DNA of 64,000 nt from Microbulbifer hydrolyticus (GTDB taxonomy: Bacteria; Pseudomonadota; Gammaproteobacteria; Pseudomonadales; Cellvibrionaceae), in NCBI RefSeq assembly GCF_009931115.1, contig NZ_CP047491.1, positions 3,237,501 to 3,301,500 on the forward strand, read 5' to 3'. Both the position numbers and the translations under genes were made by a program. Each line of letters starts with the position of its first letter. Position 1 is the first letter of the stretch. Below are positions 19,034-25,986 of this stretch, piece after piece. The notes under the pieces are model-generated. The model was not told where the DNA came from. It saw nothing but the letters and a program-made list of their open reading frames with translations, and ran no database searches.

Positions 19034-19148
19034 GGCGGCCAGGCACCGGAGGAAGGTTTTCAGGACCGCTGTGTATACATCCCTGTACGCTGCGTCGGCG
19101 ACGTCCCTGTCGCCGACGCTCCTGAAAACCTTCCTCCGGAACCTGGCC
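19034..19148. repeat. Palindromic intergenic element, copy A
   Basis: About 115 bp with 29-bp terminal arms (19037-19065 and 19120-19148; 27 of 29 pair), both ending in TTTTCAGGA/TCCTGAAAA. Between the arms are two small hairpins: TACA-TCCC-TGTA and an 11-bp stem GCGTCGGCGAC/GTCGCCGACGC around GTCCCT. The whole folds as a three-way junction. A second copy lies 63 bp away in inverted orientation. Confidence 0.85.
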
Positions 19149-19211
19149 TTCAGCAAACCATTTTCCCTGTAATCTGTAAATTTTGGCTCGTAGTGAAGGC
19201 TTAGATATGAA

Positions 19212-19325
19212 GGCGGAGTGCCGGGTACGGGTTTTCAGGAGCGTCGCAAACAGGATGTTTGCGCCGCAGCGCCCAGGGATGGGTTCACAGCGGTCCTGAA
19301 AACCCGTACCCGGTGCTTGGCCGCC
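19212..19325. repeat. Palindromic intergenic element, copy B (inverted)
   Basis: Inverted relative to copy A. Its arms share an exact 20-bp core (19221-19240 with 19294-19313), and its inner part aligns with copy A when reverse-complemented. The two inner hairpins have different bases that still pair: CCCA-TCCC-TGGG instead of TACA-TCCC-TGTA, and GCAAAC-ATCCT-GTTTGC instead of GGCGAC-GTCCCT-GTCGCC. The loops keep the TCC core. The outer end TGGCGGCCA is shared with copy A. Confidence 0.85.
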
Positions 19326-19358
19326 ACTAGAGGAATTCAAGCCACCCACCCAAGGTCC

Positions 19359-20540
19359 TCAGCGCCCCTTAACCAGGTAAGCAATCGCCCTATCCAGCCC
19401 TTCAATCGTCATCGGGTACATATGCCGGTCTACCAATTTCTGGGTCATGCCAATACTGGCGGTGTACTGCCAGTACTCTTCCGCCGTGGGGTTTAGCCAC
19501 ACGAGTTTTTCGTAAGTGTTGGTGACCCGCTGCATCCAGGCCGCACCAGGCTCTTCGTTCATGTGCTCAACACTGCCGAAACGGCTGGTGATTTCGTAGG
19601 GGGCCATGGAGGCGTCGCCGACGAATATCACCTTGTAGTCTTTGCCATAGGTCCGCAGTATTTCCACCAAAGGAGTGGACTCTGAATAGCGGCGGTGGTT
19701 GTCTTTCCACACATGCTCGTACACGAAGTTGTGGAAATAGAAATATTCCAGATGCTTGAACTCGCTGCGGCAGGCGGAGAAGAGTTCCTCGCACTGTTTC
19801 ACGTAGGGGTCCATGGAACCACCGACGTCGAAAAAGATCAGCACTTTCACCGCATTGTGGCGTTCCGGTACCATTTTGATGTCCAGCAGGCCGGCGTTGC
19901 GGGCGGTGGAGCGGATGGTGTTGTCGAGGTCCAGTTCTTCCGCGGCACCGCTGCGGGCGAACTTGCGCAGCTTGCGCAACGCTACCTGAATATTGCGAGT
20001 GCCGAGGCTGACGCTATCGTCCAGATTGCGGAACTGGCGCTTCTCCCACACCTTGGATGCAGACTTGTTGCGACTCTGCCCGCCCACGCGGATACCGCCG
20101 GGATGGTAACCGCTATTGCCAAAGGGACTGGTGCCACCGGTGCCGATCCACTTGTTGCCGCCGCTGTGCTTTTTCTTTTGTTCTTCGAGCCGCTTTTTGA
20201 ATTCCTCCAGCATCTTTTCAAGCCCGCCCATGGACTCGATTTTTGCCTTTTCTTCTTCACTTAGCTGCTTCATGAATTCAGCACGCAGCCAATCTTCCGG
20301 AATCATCTGCTCGAGGATGTCGTCCAGCGATTCCAGGTCCTTGAAGTAGGCGGCAAAGGCGCGGTCGAATTTATCGAAATGTTTTTCGTCCTTGACCATG
20401 CAGGTGCGGGCAAGAAAATAGAAATCATCCAGGTTGGCGTACACCAGCCGCTGCTGCAGGGCTTCCAGCAACGAGAGCAGCTCGGTGATGGATACCGGAA
20501 GGTCATAGCGGCGAAGGTTCAGGAAAAATCCGATCAGCAT
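19359..20540 (-). CDS. VWA-domain protein of the CoxE-like family
   Basis: 393 residues: a helical N-terminal half, a Lys/Glu-rich linker near residues 100-150, and a C-terminal von Willebrand A domain with the metal site in KVLIFFDVGGSMDPYV (D-x-G-x-S, the first MIDAS serine replaced by glycine) and the later threonine/aspartate loops (VIFVGDASMAPYE). It lies 17 bp downstream of a MoxR AAA+ ATPase; MoxR-VWA pairs act as chaperones that insert metal or remodel a client complex. The client is not evident here. Followed by the palindromic elements. Confidence 0.85.
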   Translation of the reverse strand: MLIGFFLNLRRYDLPVSITELLSLLEALQQRLVYANLDDFYFLARTCMVKDEKHFDKFDRAFAAYFKDLESLDDILEQMIPEDWLRAEFMKQLSEEEKAKIESMGGLEKMLEEFKKRLEEQKKKHSGGNKWIGTGGTSPFGNSGYHPGGIRVGGQSRNKSASKVWEKRQFRNLDDSVSLGTRNIQVALRKLRKFARSGAAEELDLDNTIRSTARNAGLLDIKMVPERHNAVKVLIFFDVGGSMDPYVKQCEELFSACRSEFKHLEYFYFHNFVYEHVWKDNHRRYSESTPLVEILRTYGKDYKVIFVGDASMAPYEITSRFGSVEHMNEEPGAAWMQRVTNTYEKLVWLNPTAEEYWQYTASIGMTQKLVDRHMYPMTIEGLDRAIAYLVKGR

Positions 20541-20557
20541 GGGCTTCCCTGTGCGCG

Positions 20558-21403
20558 TTAGCGGTTTTCTCTGCGGGCCATAAATGCCAGGCGTTCCAGC
20601 ATATGCACGTCCTGCTCGTTTTTCAGCAGGGCACCGTACAGCGGTGGAATAGCGGAGCTGGTATCCCGGTTCTTCAGAACCTCTTCTGAAATATCATCGG
20701 CCATCAGCAGCTTGAGCCAGTCAATCAGCTCAGAGGTGGAAGGTTTCTTTTTCAGGCCGGGCACATCGCGGATCTGGAAGAAGATATCCATCGCCTCCGC
20801 AACCAGCGCGTTCTTGATATCCGGGTAGTGCACATCGACAATTTTTTGCATCGTCGCACGGTCGGGGAAACTGATGTAGTGGAAAAAGCAGCGGCGCAAG
20901 AATGCGTCCGGCAACTCTTTTTCATTGTTGGACGTGATGATGACAATCGGGCGCTGCCTGGCCGTAATCGTCTCGCCGGTTTCGTATACATAAAACTGCA
21001 TACGGTCGATTTCCACCAGAAGGTCGTTGGGGAATTCGATATCCGCCTTGTCGATTTCATCAATCAGCAACACCACTCGCTCGTCGGCCTCAAAGGCCTC
21101 CCACAGTTTGCCCTTCTTGATGTAGTTGCCAATATCGTGCACCCGGTCCACCCCCAGCTGGGAGTCCCGCAGGCGCGATACCGCATCGTATTCGTAGAGG
21201 CCCTGCTGGGCCTTGGTAGTGGACTTGATATGCCACTGGATCAGCTTCAGACCAAGACTGCTTGCCACCTCTTCCGCCAGCAGCGTCTTGCCGGTGCCGG
21301 GCTCCCCCTTGATCAACAGCGGGCGCTGCAGGGTAACTGCTGCGTCCACCGCCATTTGCAGATCGTCCGTGGCAACGTAACTGTCGGTTCCGGTGAATTT
21401 CAT
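20558..21403 (-). CDS. MoxR-family AAA+ ATPase
   Basis: 281-residue AAA+ ATPase with Walker A in IKGEPGTGKTLLAEEVA, Walker B in RVVLLIDEIDKADIEFPND, sensor 1 in VIITSNNEKELPDAFLRRC and the MoxR lid. It probably works with the VWA protein encoded just downstream as a chaperone of an unknown complex. ATG 21403 (GGAGCGGCT upstream) gives the usual MoxR N-terminus FTGTDSYVATDDL; longer in-frame starts add 21 unrelated residues. Confidence 0.9.
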   Translation of the reverse strand: MKFTGTDSYVATDDLQMAVDAAVTLQRPLLIKGEPGTGKTLLAEEVASSLGLKLIQWHIKSTTKAQQGLYEYDAVSRLRDSQLGVDRVHDIGNYIKKGKLWEAFEADERVVLLIDEIDKADIEFPNDLLVEIDRMQFYVYETGETITARQRPIVIITSNNEKELPDAFLRRCFFHYISFPDRATMQKIVDVHYPDIKNALVAEAMDIFFQIRDVPGLKKKPSTSELIDWLKLLMADDISEEVLKNRDTSSAIPPLYGALLKNEQDVHMLERLAFMARRENR

Positions 21404-21574
21404 AGCCGCTCCGAATTCCTGTGGTCGAAAAGCAATCATGGTAAAGGAAGCACGGGGAGGCGCCAAAGGCGGAAACGGTCAGATTAAATGACGGCAGCGG
21501 CCGCATCCGGACGAAATGCGACCAAAATAGAATAAGCAGTCACAGACTGCCAGGAATGAAGAACCGGGCGACGA

Positions 21575-22255
21575 TCAGGCGACCTCGGCGCGGCGGCGGC
21601 GAACCACCTGGCGGCCCTTGTCGGTGATGTACCAGCGGATGCCCAGATGACTGTGAATTTTACCCACCATCTCCAGCACCAGCAGGCTGTTGAGTGCACG
21701 GGCTACGGAGTTGGTCTCCATATTGCCTTCCTGCACCATGCCAGCGAGCGAGCGGAAAACACAGTCGCCGTTATTCAGCAGGCTCAATACATGCAAAGCA
21801 TTGTCATCCAGCTTACGGATCTGGTTGAAGTCCAGCGTCGGCCCCTGGTCCGGGTCCCCTTCAATCTCGTGTTCGAGCAGCGGCATCATTTCAAGCTGCA
21901 TCGCGCGGATTTCCTGCTCGAGGTTTTCCACCCGCGCACGCGCAATGCTCGCGTCCCGCAACTGCCGGCGGGCGGCATTGAAAACGAACATACGTGAGGC
22001 GATGGCAGCGAGCAGGCAGTACCCGGTGAAGATCAGAAGACGGGATGGGTCGCCCTGAATTTCGATCAACAAGTCACTCTGGGTGAATTTGAGGAAAATG
22101 GGCACCATCAGGGCGCCGCACAGGCCCATGATCAGGCAGCGCGCCAGACCTGCCGGGTCTTCCTCGGTAAATAGCATCTGGTAGTAGTTGACCAAGCCAC
22201 CGAGGATACCGGAAACCAGCATAACGGCGGTCAGTATAAGCAGGTGATCGAGCAT
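21575..22255 (-). CDS. Three-TM membrane protein with C-terminal winged-helix-like domain
   Basis: 226 residues. Three hydrophobic helices lie at about 4-25, 38-58 and 72-90. A coiled coil (about 93-125) follows, and then a soluble domain whose DDNALHVLSLLNNGDCVFRSLA and SHLGIRWYITDKGRQVVRRR look like a winged helix-turn-helix. It resembles the three-TM proteins annotated as YEATS-associated, but this is a weak identification. The architecture suggests a membrane-tethered sensor or DNA/RNA-binding protein. Same strand as the MoxR/VWA genes but 171 bp upstream of MoxR, so co-transcription is possible. Confidence 0.6.
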   Translation of the reverse strand: MLDHLLILTAVMLVSGILGGLVNYYQMLFTEEDPAGLARCLIMGLCGALMVPIFLKFTQSDLLIEIQGDPSRLLIFTGYCLLAAIASRMFVFNAARRQLRDASIARARVENLEQEIRAMQLEMMPLLEHEIEGDPDQGPTLDFNQIRKLDDNALHVLSLLNNGDCVFRSLAGMVQEGNMETNSVARALNSLLVLEMVGKIHSHLGIRWYITDKGRQVVRRRRAEVA

Positions 22256-22536
22256 CCCTGTCCCTTTATCCCATGCACTGCAGGCACTATTGTGTTTTGT
22301 GCGTTTTTCTTCGGCTTCCAGGCCGTTTCCGATTTGTGCGTCCTGGCGTAAGTGCCATTCGGCGCCGCACTGTCGAAGGCTCCAACGGCGAATAAAGGCG
22401 GAGGAGATTGCTGCGGGCTCTATTAGATATAGCAGTTAGTGCGATGGTCGGAAGCTGCAGAATACAGCGGAGGAAAGGAATTGGCGCCAGTTATCGCCTA
22501 CGCGGTTAACTGGCGCCGATTAAAAGATATGGACAA

Positions 22537-22902
22537 TCAGTACTGGTCACTCTCAGTCATTGGGCGGTCTTTGCGTCGGCGCACCATCAGCATCATGATG
22601 CCCACAATCAACATCACCGCGAAAGCCCCGGCAGCGGCAAACACCAGGCTGGCGGATACCTCCGGTGTTGCGCCCTCTTCCTCAAACACGGTCTGGTAGA
22701 CAAACAGGGGCAGAACCGGGGTCAGGGGACCATCGGGCGCGGTACCACGGGCCGGGACCAGTAACAAGGTGGCCGCTTCCAGCAGAATCAGGTTACGCAC
22801 CCAGGACCAGCTCCAGTTGCGCATAAACCACCAGCCCGCGGCCAGCAGGATAACCACGCCGCCTGCGTATACTGCCCAGGCAATTTTGAATTCTTCCGCC
22901 AT
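22537..22902 (-). CDS. Small conserved inner-membrane protein
   Basis: 121 residues with three hydrophobic stretches (about 7-26, 35-52 and 85-108), ending in a basic/acidic cytoplasmic tail (RRRKDRPMTESDQY). I do not recognise a named family. Similar small membrane proteins sit next to ycgN/ycgL/rnd in pseudomonads. It lies 65 bp upstream-to-downstream of ycgN on the same strand, so it may be the last gene of that group. Confidence 0.65.
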   Translation of the reverse strand: MAEEFKIAWAVYAGGVVILLAAGWWFMRNWSWSWVRNLILLEAATLLLVPARGTAPDGPLTPVLPLFVYQTVFEEEGATPEVSASLVFAAAGAFAVMLIVGIMMLMVRRRKDRPMTESDQY

Positions 22903-22967
22903 GCTTTGCTTCGCTTTTGTATTTCCACGTTGGTAAAGGTTTTTCCCGGTAATACGGCCGGGTGCCG

Positions 22968-23420
22968 TCAGTCGTCGTCTACCCAGGTAATAATGTAATC
23001 CTCGAAGTCGTCCGGGTTCACACCCTCTTCGCTGATCACCTTGTCCTGCACCGAAATACCAGCCCTATGCACGCTATCCGGATCACCGGATACCAGTGGA
23101 TGCCAGTCCGGCAACTGCCCACCCTGCGCAAGTATGCGATAGGCGCAGGTGGCCGGCAGCCAGGTAAAGCCCGCGGCGTCCTCCGGCGTTAGCTGAATGC
23201 AGTCCGGGACCTGTTTTTTTCGATGTGGATAATCGCTACAGCGGCAGCTGTGCGTATCCAGTAATTTGCAGGCCACGCAGGTGGTAAACACCTCACCGGA
23301 TTCTTCCTCTTCCAGACGGTGCAGGCAACAGCGGCCACAGCCGTCACAGAGGGACTCCCATTCCGCCGCGGTCATTTCCGCCAGGGATTTACGCTGCCAA
23401 AACGGCCGTTGGCTTACCAC
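22968..23420 (-). CDS. ycgN: YcgN-family cysteine-cluster protein (UPF0260)
   Basis: 150 residues with the family's N-terminal cysteine cluster CDGCGRCCLHRLEE (residues about 25-38), then CVACKLLDTHSCRCSDYPHRK and a late CAYR, consistent with an Fe-S or zinc site. Biochemical role unknown. The start is GTG 23420, which gives the family N-terminus (VSQRPFWQRKSLAEM). The gene follows ycgL by 11 bp, in the conserved order rnd-ycgL-ycgN. Confidence 0.9.
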   Translation of the reverse strand: MVSQRPFWQRKSLAEMTAAEWESLCDGCGRCCLHRLEEEESGEVFTTCVACKLLDTHSCRCSDYPHRKKQVPDCIQLTPEDAAGFTWLPATCAYRILAQGGQLPDWHPLVSGDPDSVHRAGISVQDKVISEEGVNPDDFEDYIITWVDDD

Positions 23421-23431
23421 AAATAACCCGC

Positions 23432-23722
23432 TCAGCCCCGGGGGAGCTTGCTGTTCTGCGCGGCAATCGCCCGCATTTCATCGTCCACTACCGGCGGCAT
23501 CTGCAAATAGTAGCCTTGATCCTGCACCGCATGCATGACCTTTTCCACATCCGCGCGTGCAAGTTTACGTTCGCCAGTGAGCAACATGGTGGTGACGTGC
23601 ACCGGCTTCCCGAACAGCGCCAGCAATTTTTCCGGCACACCACTCAGCCCCTGCTGCTTTTCCACATACAGGTACATTTCTTGTTCCCGCGGGCTGCGGT
23701 AGATATCACAGAGGACTTTCAC
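23432..23722 (-). CDS. ycgL: YcgL-domain protein
   Basis: 96-residue protein of the YcgL (DUF709) family: KVLCDIYRSPREQEMYLYV at the N-terminus and YYLQMPP near the C-terminus are diagnostic. Its function is not established; its constant linkage to ribonuclease D suggests RNA metabolism. It starts at GTG 23722 and overlaps the rnd stop by four bases (GTGA), so it is translationally coupled to rnd. Confidence 0.9.
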   Translation of the reverse strand: MKVLCDIYRSPREQEMYLYVEKQQGLSGVPEKLLALFGKPVHVTTMLLTGERKLARADVEKVMHAVQDQGYYLQMPPVVDDEMRAIAAQNSKLPRG

Positions 23723-24879
23723 TGGCTTTGTCTCAGGGATTGCAGTTCTTCAAGCAGGGGCTCGCCGACGATCGCACGGCGCCAGCCTTGCAGGCGGCCT
23801 TCCAGCTCAGGCTTATCCGCCTGCACCAGAAGCTCCAGTTCTTTTTTCCGCACCAGGATCTCTGGCGGCAAACCAGCGGCTTCAGCCAGCGCGTTGACCT
23901 TGTTGCGCAGTAACTTCAGGACTTCGCCCTGCTCGCGATTGAGCGGTTGCGGCAGGCGCGGCGGCAAATCGTCGCGCTCACTGGCCCGGTTGATGATCTC
24001 GAGCAGGGTGTCGCCGTACTTGCGCAAGGTTTTACCTTCCAGCCCCGGCTGCGACAGAGTGGCCAGATATTTGGGCATGGCCTGGGCCAGGCTCATGCAC
24101 ACATTTTCTTTCAGCAGATGGTTGCGAGGCATATTGCGTACGCGCGCTTCCCGCTCCCGCCAGGCACACAGGTCCTGCAGTACCGCCAGCTGATTGGGGC
24201 GCAGCCGCCAGGCACCTTTGACCTTGCGGTAATACGACTCCGGGGATTCTGGTGTGTGGGCGGCCTGAACAATCGCGTTACAGTCTTCCCACAACCAGTC
24301 CAGCCGATCCTGTTCGCGCAGTTTTTTCAGCAACATGGCATAAACCAGCGGCAGCCAGGCAACGTCTAGTGCGGCGTAATTCTTCTGGGATTCGCTGAGC
24401 GGCCGCTGCAGCCAGTCCGATCGGGTTTCGCTCTTGGGGAGGTCGATCTGCAACAACTGGCTGACCGTGGCTGCGTAGCCGAGGCCGGCCCCCATTCCGC
24501 TGATGGCTGCAGCTATCTGGGTGTCGAAAATCGGTTCCGGTACCACCCCCAGTAACCGATCCAGAGTTTCCAGGTCTTCGCTGCAGCTGTGCATGATTTT
24601 CACCACACGGGAATCCAGCAACAGCGCACGCAGGGGCTCAAGGTCATCGATGGCGAGGTTGTCGATCAGGTAACAGCGCTTGCCATCCCCCAGCTGCACC
24701 AATGCCGGCAGCGGGTAAAAAGTACGGCTGCGCATGAATTCCGTATCCAGCGCCACCGCACCCTGCGTATGCAGCCGGTCACACAGCTCTTTGAGCTGTT
24801 CATCGCTGTCTATCCAGACTGGCGCGGTATCGACCAGTTTCCGCTCAAACACCGGAGTGCTTTTTTTCTGATCCATCAT
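23719..24879 (-). CDS. rnd: Ribonuclease D
   Basis: 386-residue 3'-5' exoribonuclease that trims tRNA and other stable RNA precursors. The DEDD exonuclease motifs are ALDTEFMRSRTF (Exo I), KIMHSCSEDLETLDRL (Exo II) and YAALDVAWLPLVYAML (Exo III with the catalytic Tyr). An HRDC domain follows (about residues 210-290). The ATG overlaps the recR stop by one base (TAATG), showing coupling recR-rnd-ycgL. Confidence 0.95.
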   Translation of the reverse strand: MMDQKKSTPVFERKLVDTAPVWIDSDEQLKELCDRLHTQGAVALDTEFMRSRTFYPLPALVQLGDGKRCYLIDNLAIDDLEPLRALLLDSRVVKIMHSCSEDLETLDRLLGVVPEPIFDTQIAAAISGMGAGLGYAATVSQLLQIDLPKSETRSDWLQRPLSESQKNYAALDVAWLPLVYAMLLKKLREQDRLDWLWEDCNAIVQAAHTPESPESYYRKVKGAWRLRPNQLAVLQDLCAWREREARVRNMPRNHLLKENVCMSLAQAMPKYLATLSQPGLEGKTLRKYGDTLLEIINRASERDDLPPRLPQPLNREQGEVLKLLRNKVNALAEAAGLPPEILVRKKELELLVQADKPELEGRLQGWRRAIVGEPLLEELQSLRQSQ

Positions 24880-25481
24880 TACAACACCGTGCGGCTGTTG
24901 AAGGCGTGCGCCAGGGTGCCGCCGTCTATGTATTCCAGTTCACCGCCGATCGGTACACCGTGTGCGATGCGGCTGACCGCCACCCCTTTGGCGCGGGCGC
25001 GCTCGGCAATGAACTGTGCGGTTGCCTCACCTTCGACCGTCGGGTTGGTGGCAATGATCAGTTCACTGATACCCTGCTCCACTTGTTCCCCAAGCCGTTC
25101 ACCCAGCAAATCCAGGCCAAGGTCCGCGGGGCCGACACCGTCGATGGGAGAAAGGTGCCCGTGCAACACAAAATACAGCCCGTGATAATTCCCCGCCTGC
25201 TCAATCGCGAGCACATCCGCCGGTGTTTCCACCACGCAGAGCAATGTGTGATCGCGGCGGGGGTTGTGACACAACGAACAGACATCCTGTTCCGTCAGTG
25301 TACGGCAGCGGCTGCAGCGGCCGACCTTCTCCACTGCCTGCTGCAGGGAACTGGCCAGCAGGCCCGCGGCATCCCGGTCTTTTTCCAGCAGGTACATGGC
25401 CATGCGCTGGGCGGACTTGGGACCGACACCGGGAAGGCAACGCAATGCGCGGATCAGGTCTTCAATCAGGGGGCTGAACAT
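24879..25481 (-). CDS. recR: Recombination protein RecR
   Basis: 200 residues, the usual RecR length: helix-hairpin-helix [20 protein letters not shown], a four-cysteine zinc finger [16 protein letters not shown], and a Toprim domain beginning [16 protein letters not shown]. It works with RecF and RecO to load RecA on gapped DNA. ATG 25481 (MFSPLIEDL) is the family start; 13 more upstream codons overlap the preceding terminator. Standard dnaX-ybaB-recR order. Confidence 0.96.
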   Translation of the reverse strand: MFSPLIEDLIRALRCLPGVGPKSAQRMAMYLLEKDRDAAGLLASSLQQAVEKVGRCSRCRTLTEQDVCSLCHNPRRDHTLLCVVETPADVLAIEQAGNYHGLYFVLHGHLSPIDGVGPADLGLDLLGERLGEQVEQGISELIIATNPTVEGEATAQFIAERARAKGVAVSRIAHGVPIGGELEYIDGGTLAHAFNSRTVL

Positions 25482-25507
25482 AGTGTGTGTTCGATAATAA
25501 TAAAAAG

Positions 25508-25529
25508 AAAAAGGGCCCATGCCGGGCCC
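25508..25529 (-). terminator. Intrinsic terminator/attenuator between ybaB and recR
   Basis: On the minus strand GGGCCC-GGCAT-GGGCCC is followed by TTTTTCTTTTTA. It ends just 27 bp before the recR start, so it probably attenuates rather than fully separates recR from dnaX-ybaB. Confidence 0.65.
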
Positions 25530-25554
25530 GGGAATTTCATGGGCAGAGTGCGCT

Positions 25555-25902
25555 TCAGCCGAAGGGGAATTTAAAACCTTCCGGCAGATTCATACCTGAC
25601 GCCAGGCCGCCCATCTGTTCTTTCTGCAATTTCTGCGTCACTTCCTCTACGCGGCGCACGGTGTCATTGACCGCAGCGGCCAGCAGGTCTTCCAGCATCT
25701 CTTTGTCTTCGCCGAGCAGACTCTGGTCGATACTGACATCCACCACGTCGTGACGACCATTCATGGTGACCTTGATCATACCCGCACCGGACTCACCGGT
25801 TACGCGCAGCTCCGTCAGTTCTTTCTGCATTTTTTCCATGCGTTCCTGCATGTCGGCCTGCATCTTCTGGGCCTGCTGCATCAAATCGCCAAAACCTTTC
25901 AT
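25555..25902 (-). CDS. ybaB: YbaB/EbfC nucleoid-associated protein
   Basis: 115-residue basic-to-acidic helical protein that binds DNA as a tweezer-like dimer. Family features are [20 protein letters not shown] at the N-terminus and the [18 protein letters not shown] strand region. ATG 25902 is preferred; a GTG 12 bases upstream would add MGSK. It lies 84 bp downstream of dnaX. Confidence 0.92.
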   Translation of the reverse strand: MKGFGDLMQQAQKMQADMQERMEKMQKELTELRVTGESGAGMIKVTMNGRHDVVDVSIDQSLLGEDKEMLEDLLAAAVNDTVRRVEEVTQKLQKEQMGGLASGMNLPEGFKFPFG

Positions 25903-25986
25903 CTTGGAACCCACCGTTCACTCAACACATTCATAACGTTCATCAATTGCTGTACCCGGGCTACGACTCTGTGCCCGAGACAGAAT

